DNA from: Eudorina sp. 2006-703-Eu-15
Taxonomy: Eukaryota; Chlorophyta; Chlorophyceae; Chlamydomonadales; Volvocaceae
Assembly: GCA_003117195.1 (NCBI GenBank)
Contig: BDSI01000115.1
Span: forward strand, 342,317-406,316
Length of the DNA stretch: 64,000 bases
Direction of reading: 5' to 3'
Part shown: piece after piece, positions 10,948 through 22,900 of the stretch
Numbering within the stretch: position 1 is the first letter of the stretch
Layout of the letters: each line of letters starts with the position of its first letter
Notes under the pieces: generated by a model
Told to the model about the DNA's origin: nothing
The model's database searches: none
What the model saw: the letters and a program-made list of their open reading frames with translations, nothing else
Program-made: the position numbers and the translations under genes

Positions 10948-10954
10948 TATAAAA
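10948..10954 (+). promoter_or_regulatory. Candidate TATA box of the giant gene
   Basis: TATAAAA lies 130 bases upstream of the ATG at 11084, in an AT-rich stretch preceding a GC-rich coding exon. Assignment is by position only. Confidence 0.35.
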
Positions 10955-11083
10955 TCAGCTCTTTCGTATTAGCCGGACTTTGTTTTCGGGCCGCTTACCG
11001 ACACTTCGTGACTGTCAGGTCATCTGAATGCTCATGAGATTTTGGGCTGAACACATCTAAGCCAAGCCTGCTTCTGATTGCAC

Positions 11084-14000
11084 ATGGGCCGAAAGAAGGT
11101 GCCGGCAGGCGGAAAGCAGGTTCCCGCCGAGGATCTCCTGCGCCTGCTGCATTCCCAAAACCTCGGCAAAATCCGGACGCTGGTCAAAGCTGGTCTAGAC
11201 CCGAACGGTTGCGTGGCCAACACGAGCTGCTTCGACAACACCACCTGGGTGTTGAGGGACCGGAAGCCCCTCGTCCCGCTGCTCGTCTTTGCCTGCTTCA
11301 ACGGCGTCCCGGCGCCAGTCCTTGACCTCCTCATCCGACTGGGCGCATCTCCAAATGCAGTCACCGACTGCGGCCTGCCGGCGCCTCTGGCAGTGCTGTG
11401 CGCTAAGGTCACGCCCGAGGAGCAGCGTGCGCTTTTTCAGGTTCGTGCCAGCCAGACTTGCTGCAAACAGCCCCAGGGGCTTCCTTACCATGGGGGCTTT
11501 TGTTACCATGGGGCTTTCGTTGCCATGAGGCCTTCGCCGCAGGATAGCATCATGGGAGTTTCAGCATGGGGGCGTCAATCAGTTGACGGGCCTGGGAGGG
11601 GTTGGGCGTAGGGGCCGCCGTTCCGACGGTGCAGGCGAGGCAGCTGGGGTTCCCGGCGAGCAAATCTCATCAAACTACCCGCCACGGCACCTGTTTCCTG
11701 GCTGTCGGAGCCACGGCACCTGTTTCCTGGCTGTCGGAGCCACGGCACCTGTTTCCTGGCTGTCGGAGCCACGGCACCTGTTTCCTGGCTGTCGGAGCCA
11801 CGGCACCTGTTTCCTGGCTGTCGGAGCCACGGCACCTGTTTCCTGGCTGTCGGAGCCACGGCACCTGTTTCCTGGCTGTCGGAGCCACGGCACCTGTTTC
11901 CTGGCTGTCGGAGCCACGGCACCTGTTTCCTGGCTGTCGGAGCCATTGGGCGGCAGGGCGCGATCCCGCGGGTCGCCATCGGACCGCCGGGGCGGGTCTG
12001 GGCGCTGGGTTGGGACCCGACGGGCGGCGGGTGCCGGCGGGGTGTAAGCCGGGTAATAGTCCCCGTGGACCCCGACGGGCCCCAGTGTACCATCATCAGT
12101 AATAGAACCTGAAGGAGCCCGGGCACCTGTGTGGGGATAAAGCGAACCCAGCCCAGGCACTCGTGCGTGTGTCATTGAAACTGGTTTGGGTTGGGCCCAT
12201 TGTTTCGCGACACACACACACACATACACATACACACACAGTGTTACTTTTTGCACGCACACATGTTGGGCTCGCGGCGCAGTTTCCTTGTGATGTATAC
12301 ATGTTAGGCTGGGTTAGGCGGGTTATCTTTTTAAACACATGTTGGGGATGGAGATCGAAGAAGAGACGGGCGGAAGACGGACACGGCCGATCCAGATTGG
12401 CAGGTCGCCGCGCATTACCTGCAGCACGAAAACACCTTGGAAATGCAACCGCGACACATTTCACCCATGCATTCACGCGGCGTTGCTAACCGACACGGCG
12501 CGGAGAACAGATCACGGGTGAAAGATCTGACCAAAGCCATCGGCCCTGGCTGCTTACCTTCCCTGCCTTGCTGCTGACCCTCCCTGCCTGGCTGCTGACG
12601 CGCCCTCGCTGCCCCGGTTGCTGACCTGCCCCCACTGACCAGGCCTGGCTAGAATGGTGCCTGCACGGCCGTGCTCCGACTGCCCAACTGGCGCCACTTA
12701 ATCCTGCTGCCGTGTACTTTTTCGCGTTGCTGTTGTGATCCTGTTAATCCTGCTGCCGTGCACTTTTTCGCACGCAGGTGCTCCGACAGCACCACTGCAC
12801 CACCTTCAACTCGTGTGTGCGCTCCGCGCGCAACGACCGACCCATCCACGTGACCTCCAAGATACTGGACCTGTCCGACTGGCAGAACGCCAGGAAGGTG
12901 GAGGGCGTGGGTGAGTTGCGACTTGGGAGAGGCCGTCGTTGGTCCGTATCCCGGCTGCGCCTGTGTCGATCGCACGCCCAAAGGGTCACGGCCGCGACGC
13001 CCTCTCCCCATGTGCGAACTCCCCATTTTGGTGTGCGCCCCGTCGCCCCGTTCTGGCCGTCACCTCTTAGTATCCGCCGGCGTCGTTCGTCGTCGCCGTG
13101 CTGACCGCCATCCATCCATCCGGGGGTTGTTGTGGAGGGACATCGAGAGACCCCGCGCCAGGCTGGAACTCCTGCTTCGGGAATGCAAGGGTGCAGAACC
13201 GTAGATTGGAGTGCAAAAGTCCAATCTGGGGTGATTGGAGGGTGCTTTGGAGGGGCCTGGTATTGGACGTCCTCAGCTGCTGGTGGTGCGCTTGCGCGCC
13301 CCTCGCGAGACCGAATCTCCTTGCTCACCTGTCTCGGGCACTTTACACACAATTTCCTTACTGCGCGATTGCGTGCCGATGTGGGTTTCGCACCGTTGTG
13401 GGTTTCGCACCGTTGTGGGTTTCGCGCGGCCATGTGTAGGGTGTATGGTGGGTGTAGTGGCCTTCCCCATCACTGGCTGGCCGCCCACTGTTGCGGTTCC
13501 TTTCGACATGTCAGCGCGCGCGACCCTAGCCAACCTGCGCACCCCTGTCGTGGTCCTTTCTTTTTACCCCCTCGCGTGACCCGCCTGCCCCCCCCTTGAC
13601 GGAAAGCGCTTGCAAGCAAGCTCATGTCTGCGGAAAGCGCTTGCAAGCAAGCTCATGTCTGCGGAAAGCGCTTGCAAGCAAGCTCATGTCTGCGGAAAGC
13701 ACTTGCAATCAAGCCCATGTCCGCCGATATCGGCACACATGAGAACCACTACATGGTCCCTGCAGCTTGCATATGTCTAATCTTGAAGATATCCTGTATC
13801 GCCCGTCGTCCTGCCCTCGATGTCCATCACCATACCCGGGGGCAGAGATGCTGATCCAGTTCGGCGCCTTCCAGCTGCCGGGTCCGGACGGTGGACTGGA
13901 CGAGCGGGCCATGTACGAATTCGTGGCGACTGCCGTACGGCACCCATCCGGGCACAAGCTGCTGGACTGCCTCTGGCGGTGGGTGTGGGGGGCTGCGGGG

Positions 14001-17000
14001 ATGGAGTGAGGGGTTTGGCACGGCAGGGGGTTGGGGGGGGCGTGTTGTGACCCATCTGAGCGAAAGGCGCTTCCAAACCGATGCCTACCGATCTCGGATC
14101 ACTAGAGGACAGCTACAGGGTGGGGCGGCCCGCTGGAGGTGCTTGACCCGCTGCCGTGCCGTTCGATCGGGCTGCTGCCGCTGCTGCTGCTGCTCGATCG
14201 GGCAACCAGCATCCCTGCATCCAAAAACATCGTCGTCGTGGTTGCCGTCGTGCTTGCCCCATCCAGAGCGGCCAAGGCAGCCAGCAGCGCTGTCACACGT
14301 CTAATGCTGCTGCGGAACTCCCCGATCCCATTGTCCCCACTCCGCTCGCCCCACCTGTCCCCTCCCACTCCCCCGCAGCCACTTCCCCCAGCAGCTGCTG
14401 CCCTCGCTGCCCGCCTCCGACAACCTGCTGCTGCGCGCCCTGACGGACTCCTGGCTGGACCCCGCGTGGCGCCACAGCGAGGAGCGGCAGCACACGGTCA
14501 CGATGGGGCTGGTGCTGCGGGCGCTGCTGGAGCACCCGGCGCTGCGGCAGCAGCAGCGGGAGGCCGTGGGTGCGTGGCGGCTGTGCTGGCCCGGCGCGCC
14601 ACCCATGAACGGGGCTAGGGGAACGGGGAAAGGGGGGGCCGCCTAAAACATGAACGGGGCCAGGGAACTAACGACGTCCTGTACCCACCCACCCACCCAC
14701 CTCCCACCCACCCACCCACCCACCCACCCACCCACCCACCCACCCACCCACCCACCCACCCACCCACCCACCCACTCACCCACCTCCCACCCTCCCACCC
14801 GCCCCGACGTGACAGCCTGCTGGCTGCGCGCCAACATGACAGTGCTGCTCTACCGCCCGGAGCTGGTGGCCTCCCTTCTGGACCGCTGCCGGGGGCCGGG
14901 GCCGCCGCAGCCGCGGCCCGCTGGGACCGGGCCACAGGCGGGCGCGGACGCGCCCCCCAAGGGCGCAGCCGCGGACCCAGCAGCAGCAGCAGCAGCCCGC
15001 GGCGGCGGCGGCGAGGGTGAGGGCGAGGGAGAGGGTGACGGCGACCCGGCCTCGCCGCTCGTGTTCTACCCGGACGAGCGGGACTTCGTGCTGCCGGTGG
15101 GGCTGCTGTCGGGCCCGGAGGCGGCGCAGGCGGAGGTGCCGCTGGCGCCCGGCATGAGCCTCATGCTGGCGTACGCGGTGGACCCGGACGAACAGCTCGC
15201 GAGGCAGGGTGGGTGGACAGGAGGTTGGTGGACAGGAGGTTGGTGGACAGGGTGGGTGGTGTCGTCGTGTATGCTGTTGTAATGCGGTAGGCAAGGCAGG
15301 CGTGCGTGCGTGACGTGCAAGGGGCGTACCCGCGCCAGGACGGCCTGGAGCCGCAGGAGCGGTCGCAGAGAAGCAGTCGCAGAAGCAGTCGCAGAAGCGG
15401 CAGTGGGTACGGAGGGCCTCGTCCTTCTTCCTGGCCCGTAGGCCGCGCCGCCCGGCCGACTGCAAGTCCCCTTGACGCGCGCAGCCCTCACACCTCCACC
15501 TCCGCTTCCATTGACGCGCGCAGCCCTCACCTCCGCTTCCCAGGAGACGCGCAGCCCACACCTCCACCTCCGCTTCCGCCCGCCCCGCCGCGCCGCCGGT
15601 GCCCAGGTGTGGAGATGCTGCTGAGCCGGGGCGCCCGAGTGGACCTGCCCTGCGCCCTGGGCAGCGAGGTGCTCGGGGCGGACAGCGAGGGCGACATCTC
15701 GCCCCTCGTGGTGCGCGTCGGGTTTGGGGTGGTGGTCCGACGGGTCGGGTAGGGAAGGGTGGGAGAGCGTAGGGAAGGGTAAGGATCGATAGGGAAGGGC
15801 AGGGAGGGGTATTGGCGGTGCCTGCATTTCGCGGAGGGGGGATGTGGTGGGGCCGACGGCGTCGTGCGACGTGCTTGGGGCGGGAGACGTGCCTGCCCGC
15901 TTGCCCGGAGTTGTGGCCAAGGGTAAGGACGGGTGCACCGCCCCGCCTTCGCACGCCGGCTTGACACTCTCTCTCTCTCTCTCTCTTCTCTCTTTCCTCT
16001 CTTTTCTCTCATGTTTGGTTCTCAACTTGGATGCGCTCTTGTTACCGCCCATTCATTGCAGTGGAGTCCCGCCCTCCCTGATTTTTCAACTCTCTTTTCA
16101 CCTTCGCCCTGCTCCCGTCGCCCACCAGGCCGCGTTCATGCCGTACCAGCGCAGCCACAGCCTCGGTGAGTGTGGACGGGGCCAGGCTCTCCGACACTGC
16201 ACCGCACTGCGCTGCACCGCACTGAGCGGCAGCGACACCGCACCGCACTTAGCGGCAGCGGCACCGCAATGTGAAAGCCCTGCCTTGCCCTGAACTGAAG
16301 TGAACTGCCTGTGTCGTTGCCGTGCCCGGCCTTGCCCCCGCGCGGAAGTGAACAGACTGTGTCGTACCGTGCCCTGCCGCGCCGTGCCGTACTGCATGCC
16401 GCCCCCCTCCCGAGCGCGCAGTGGAGTTGCTGTGGCGGCGGTACTCGGAGACGCACCCGGAGCTGGCCACTCAGGAGGCGGCCACCCGCATGCGGGCCGC
16501 CGCGCACTCGCTCTTCCTCCGCCTGCCCGGATGGCAGGGACCGCTGGACAGCGCCGCGCGCGCCGCCGCCGCGGCCGCCGTGACGGCGGCCAAAACGGGC
16601 GGTGGCGGCGGCGGCGGCGGGACCGCCGCCGCCGCCGCCACGGCGGCGGCTGCGGCCGCCGCGGCGGCGGTCGCGCCGGGCTCGCTGGTTATTGAGGCCA
16701 CGCCGCTGGATTGCTCTAGGGAGAGGCTCAGGGATCTGCTGGACAGCAACGTCCTGGATTACGTGGATAACCGGAATCTGGATCTGGTGGAAGCTGCCCT
16801 GACGGAGCTTCTGGCGCAGCTGTCGAACTTGCCGGCGAAGCCGCCGCAGTCGACGCCGTCCGCGGACGCCGCGGCGGCGGCGGGATCTAGCGACAGCGGC
16901 GGTGGCGGCGGCGGCGGCGACGGTGCCGCCGCCGATGCCGAGCAGAATGACGGTGGCCACGCCGACCTTGCCACCCAGCTTGCCACGGTCACGGAGCGCC

Positions 17001-19601
17001 TTGAGCGCGCTCACGCCCGTCTGGACGAGCTGTACGGCAGCGAGCGTACGGACGCTGAGGTAGCGGAAGACCCCGAGGTGTGGCGCGTGGAGGCGGCGGT
17101 GGAGGCGCTGGTGGCGGTGCAGCGCTGCCTGCAGCGCGCCGCCGCCGCCGCCGCCGCTGATGCCACCGGCGGCGGCGCCGCCGCTGATGCCACCGGCGGC
17201 GGCGCCGCCGCCGCCGCTGGGGGCGCGCGGTTCGAGCTTCCCGCCGGTGTCGCCTTTGTGGAGGTCATTGCGGCGCGCATCGTGGGCCAGCCCGAATGGG
17301 GTTTCTCGCGCGGCCTACTGCTACAGCTGGGGTTGTGCCAGATGCGACGCGTGTTGAGGTCACTGCAGGCCGACGGGGGTGACGGCGCCGCCGCCGCCGC
17401 TGCCGGAGGCAGCGGCACCCCCGGCGCCGACGGCGGCGCGCAGGGCGTGGCGGCGCAAATGGAGGTGCTGCGGCTGTACTACGCGGAGTTGCTGCGGGGC
17501 TTGTCGGTTCCGGAGCGGCGATTGTTGGAGGATCTGGTTTTGGCGCTGGAGGCGGCGGATGATGAGCGGCACCTCGATGAGGAGCAGGAGGCGGCGGAGG
17601 TGCCCCCGGGGGTGGTGGCGGCAGCGGCGGAGGCGGAGGCGGCGCAGCAGGTTGCCGGGGCGGCGAACACTGCCGGGGCGGCGAATGGCGAGGGCGCGGT
17701 GGCGGCGGAGGCAGCGGAGGCGGTGGGGCGGGCGGCGGAGCCAGTGGGAGACCGGGTGGCGGCGGCGGCGGCGCCGGTGCAGCATCGTACGTCTCCGGCG
17801 ACAACGAGCTCCGAGTCCGGCTGCCGAGCTGCCGTACCAGCCAAGGCTGCTGGGACGGCCGACGTTCCTGGAGCGAACCACGCGGAGACGCGGCGGCGGC
17901 AGGACGAGGAGCAGTCGAACACGAGCGGTGGTGGGGCCACCGCCGCAGCCGCCGGCAGCGCTGAGCGGCAACCAGCTCCCTCCGGCAGCAGTAGCAGTAG
18001 CAGTAGCCACAGCAGCAGCGGCAGCAAACCGAGCGGCAGCAGCCGTAGCATGGGTGCGGTGCTGTCTGAAGACGCGCAGGTTGTTGCGTCGGAGGTAAGG
18101 GGCGCAGCGGCGGCGGCGGCGGCAGCGGCCCCGTCGAAGGACATCATGTCCCCAGAGGCGCGACAGGCCATACACCGGGCGATGCTTCCCGGGGAGTCCT
18201 TCGGCGAGTCCACCAGCGATGACGACGGTGACAGCAGCGACGGTAGCGACGCCGCCGTCGGCGGTGCCGACGAGGACAACGACGCCGACGACGCCGGTGG
18301 CGGCCGCGGACTCGTCGGGCCCGGCTGTGATGACGGCGCCGCCGAGCAGCGGCGGCGACAGCAGGCCGGGGCTTGCGGCGACCTTCCTTGCTGCAGCGGC
18401 TCAGCGGCGGCGACGGCGGCGGAGGCGGCGGCGGCCAGGCCCGCAGCCGTAGCCGCGGCCACAGCGGCGGTGGCTCCAGGGCCGTGTCGTGCCTCATGTA
18501 CTGGTGGCAGCGGGAGCTGGAACGGCAGCGGCGGTGGCAATAGTAGTAGAGCCAGCGGCGGCGGCGGCGGCGGCGATGGCGGCAGCAGCTGCGGGCGTAA
18601 GGAGAGGAGTGGCTGTGGCAACAGCCAGGGCCGAGGCAGCAACGGCGGCGGCGGCGGCATGGAGGGGATTTCGGCTACTGCCGTGATAGAAACATCCGCG
18701 ACAGGTGATACATTGGTTGTGTCGTATGTACAGCAGTACGGGCACCAGCAGGTACATCCGGAACAGCAGAGCCAGCGGCGGCACCGGAAGGGCAGGGGCG
18801 CCGCCAGCGGCGCCGGCGCCGCGTACGGGCGGCGGCGGTCGTGTCGCGCGTACGGCAGCGAGAGCGGGGCCGTGACGCCGGAGGCATTGAAAGTAGTAAC
18901 CGGCTGGATCGGCGGCGGGGAGGGCTGGCGGGATCCTGAGCTGTTACTCGGTGGCCAAGGTGCCATGTCACTGCCGCCGAATGTACGGCACCGCCGCGGC
19001 GGCGTCGGCGGCGACGGCAGCGGCTCGTCCAACAGCTCCGACAGGGAACTGGTGTCGTACGAGTACATGGGCGCCGCGGTGATGTTCGAAAATGACGAGG
19101 ACGGCGCTGACGCCGATCGCGCCGGCGGCGCCGGCGGCGGTGTCGTCAAGTACGGTAGCAGCGCGGCGAGCAGCGCGTACGACACTCCGTCGGAAGGCAG
19201 CGGCAACGAAGCGGGTTCACTGCTGGACGCGCAGATCCGCCGCCTTAGCGGTGCCGATGCCGCCGCCGCCGCGGCCGTGGCCGCCGCCGCGGCGGCGGCG
19301 GCCGCTGGCCGCCGACTCAGCAGCGGCTCGATTGCAAGCTCCGCGCAGTCGTACGGCAGCGCGCAGGGTGGGTACGGATCCGGACACGGGTACGGGCCCG
19401 AGTACGGCTTGGAGAGCGCCGGGGGAGACACGGGCGCGCTCGAGTGCGGAATCCCTGGCGGCGCCGGCGCGGGCAGGAATGGCGCAGTCGGTTCGCTGCT
19501 GCCGCCGACGGCGGCGGCGGCGGCGGCGGCGCATCGGGCCCGCAGAACCGGGGGCCGGCGGCGGAGCGGCGCTATTACTCACCACCGCCCGCGGCTGCCC
19601 A

Positions 19602-19635
<34 letters not shown>

Positions 19636-19941
19636 TGACGGCGCGACGGCGGCGGCATCGCCGACGGGGACGGTGTATGCACGGGACTCCGCTGGCCACC
19701 GCGGCTGCGGCGGCGGCGGCGGCTGCGGCGGCGGCGGCCAGCACCGCCGGGCCCGGCGTGTGTCCACAGCCAGCGACTCCTCCACGGCCGCATCAGCCTC
19801 ATCCCGCTCCTCCGCAAGCGTGAACTTCATACCCCGACAGCTCACCGTCGGCGCTGCCGACACGGCTGCAGCCGCCGCCGCTGCCGCCACCGCCGCCGCC
19901 TCGACCCCTTCCCGACCGCAGAGTCGGGGGACCCTTGCACC

Positions 19942-19977
<36 letters not shown>

Positions 19978-22900
19978 GGAGGGCACTGAGCGTGTCCCGC
20001 GAGTGGGTCCGGCATACCATTGCCGTACGAGTGGCAGCAGTGACGATGGCGGGGCCGCCGCTGCTCCAGCCGTCGTGGCGCACCACGGGCCGGTCACGGC
20101 GAGTGCACCGGTGTCCCGTACCGGTTCTGGCGGCAGCGCCGTCTCCAGCGGCGCCTCCCTGGACTCGACCCAGGCGTACATCGTACACAGACCCGCCGGC
20201 GGCCGCCGGTGGCAGTGCGCGGGGCGGGTCTCAGAGCGGCCCATACCTGACGTGCCGCGCACGCTGAGCCGCAGCGATGTCTCCGGTCAGGAGTTCGTAC
20301 ACACGTACGACAGTAGCTGCGATTTTGCCGACGGCGGTGACGATGACGACGGCGGAGGCCGGAGCGGGGGCTCATCGCGGGTTCGGAGTCGCGGCAGGTC
20401 CGGCGGCTCGACCGCGGCGGCGACGGCGGCGGCGGCGGCGGCGATGGTCGGACATGGCGGGCGCTTTCGGGATGTCGCGGCGGCGCGGGCGGCCCCGCCG
20501 GGGCTCCGGGCGATGGCGGCAATGGAGGCAGGTTTGGATCTGGATGACTTGGTGGAGGTCAGACAGCAGCGCCAAACCTATCCCTGCGGTGGGAGGCTCC
20601 CAGCTGAGGCTGGCCGCTCGGATGTCTCGACAGCAGCCGCCGCCGCAGACGCTGCGCAGCAGGCGGCGACAGGCGGCAGGGGTCGCCGCCGCTTGATGGC
20701 CCGCCGTACGCATGCCGTACCTAACTTGAGCAACCCGCCCGGGCAGTTCGCGGCGGGGTTGGCATGCGCGCCGGCGGCGGCGGCGGCGCGGCCGCCGATG
20801 GCGTCCCATCCGCCACCGCCGCCGCGGCGGCGGTCCGGGGATCGGTTGCGCAATGACACCAGCGACGGCGGCGTCGGCGGCGTCGGCGAGGACATGAGGC
20901 GGCGGAGCGACAGCCAGGCGTCGTACGTGTCTGAGGGATCGACAAGTGCGACCTTCGACGCGGCGGTGGAGGCGGCGCTTCGACGGTTGAACGACCCGGC
21001 CGCCGCGTCGGATGGCAGTGTCGAAGCCGGCGGCGGCGGCGGTACTGACGTCAGCGGCGGAGATCTCAGCGGCGGCAGCAGCGTCGGGTACTGTCCAAAG
21101 GCAGGAGCTGCGGCGGCGACGGACGTCAACGTCGGCAACGGCAGCGCAGGTGACGGCACGACTCGACGGCCGCATCCGAAGCTGCGGCCGTTGTTCCCCG
21201 GGGGGAACGCACAAGCGCTCGACGATGGTGGCGGCGGCGCCGCCGCCGCCGCTGACTCCGACGCCAGCAGCACGTCCACTCAGGAATGGCCGCCTCGCCG
21301 CTCGCGCAACGCTGCTACTGCCGCCACTGCCACTACATCGGTTGTAGCCACATCGGCTGTCGGCGGTGTCGCCAGCGGCGCCGCCGGAGGCGGCCCTGCT
21401 GGCGCAGGTTCCGCGTTCCTGGCGGCGACGGAAGGCGATTGGATGCCGCCGCGTCGCCGCCGCGGATCGTACGGCAGCTCCGGGCCCGACTCCGACCCGC
21501 CGGGTAGTGTGGGATTCTCCGGACGGAAGCCGGAGTACGACACGGGACCTGGATCCGAATCCGAGTCCGGTGGCGCCGCCGGCAGCGTCGAGAGCGATGG
21601 CAGCGACGGCAGCGATGGCGGCGGCGGCGGCGGGGCCGGGGCGGGCGGCACTTCGCATTCGTCAAGACCGGTGCCCGTCCCGCTGTACTCAGATTCTGAC
21701 ACCGAGGGGTGTAGCAGTAGCGGCACCGGTGCCGGACGGTACCGAAGTATGGCCGCGGGCAGCCGCAGTAGCGGCAGTAGCAGTGACAGCAGCAGTAGCG
21801 CCAGCGCGCCGCCGTACGTCCGTGTGTACGGCGCCAATGCTGCATCGAACACATCGTCGTCCGACGGCAGCGTTACGAGCAGACCGACGCCGGCGGCATG
21901 CCGCCAGTCGTCGTCGGCAGGAGCGGCGGCGGGGCGCGGCGGCAACGGCGGCGCCGCAGCCGCCGCCCCCGTCGACGCCGTCGCCACCGTCCGAAGCCCT
22001 CGGTCGTTGACGCTGTCGACGTCGGCGGCTGTTGGGGCTAGAACTGCAGCAACGTCGAGCACGGCTGTAGCGCAAAGCGCGGGCCGAGCTGTGGGAGATT
22101 GGGATGATGACGAGGCGGCGGCGGCGAAGGAGCAGGGTGGGAACGAGGATGACGACTCCCCAGGGGTCAGCGGCCGCCATGACAGCGGCCCCGGCTTTTT
22201 GTCGCCTGCCTCTGCCGCGCTCCTGCAGCGCACCGCCAGTACGCCATCGCCGCAGGTGCCAGCCACGACGCAGTTGCTGCGCCCGCAGAACTCCACGCCT
22301 ACCCCTACGCAGACGCCAGCGCCGCTGCCGCCGCCGCCGCAGCAGCAGCAGCAGCCGGCAGCCGCCGCCGCGGCCGCCGCCGCGTCGATCGCGCTCTCGC
22401 CATCGCCAATGCGCGGCGTCGCCGAGCGGACGCTCGCGGCGCTTCTCTCCAATCTGGCGACGTCCGCCAACGTGGTCCCACGGACCCATGGGTCGCTTTC
22501 CAACGGCTCGACGGCGCAGGGCGCACGGGCAGCGGCGGCGGCGGCGGCGGCGGCTGTAACCCGCACAGTGCCCGGCGGCGCGGGGACCGCTGCGGAATGC
22601 AGCAGCGGCGGCGGCGCCGCCGTCCCCGAGGGCGCGCTGCAGCAGTGCTACGTTCTAAGGCTTAGTGGAGCTGCGCCGGGGGCCGGTCTGGCGGCGCCGC
22701 CGCCGGCGGTGTTGCGGGTAAGCCAGCCGTGACCAATGTGACCCGCGGGTCGTCGACCGCACAGCCACCCGGGTGTGGGGATTGCTGCCGTACGATCCCT
22801 GATCACTCTCGAGGTTTCATTGCGTGCATTGGTTTCATTCTGCGCCCCCTTTGTCGTTGTCTATCGGCGCATTGCAACCCCAGGTCCTGTCCAGCGGCCC

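Larger units (their letters stand above)
8648..11083. other. Intergenic region with transposon debris between SPO11 and the giant gene
   Basis: Contents are a (GT)n run near 8895-8912, an unrecognised sequence with a short open frame at 8898-9122, the LINE 3' end at 9398-9580, and 9600-10620 with short open stretches that I could not assign to a family. The last ~450 bases turn AT-rich and contain a TATAAAA at 10948-10954. I do not support any gene here. Confidence 0.5.

Noticed and set aside
11685..11945. CRISPR-like array of 29-bp direct repeats
   Set aside because: Units are directly adjacent with no spacers, inside a eukaryotic intron.
11575..12262. Overlapping open frames on both strands across 11.6-12.2 kb
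   Set aside because: Created by the stop-free 29-bp repeat, whose length keeps all frames open.
17479..22566. Long open frames on the minus strand opposite exon 8 (for example 17479-19431 and 20372-21658)
   Set aside because: They are mirror images of GCC/GGC-rich codons in the giant gene. They have no motifs, no start context and no splice logic of their own.
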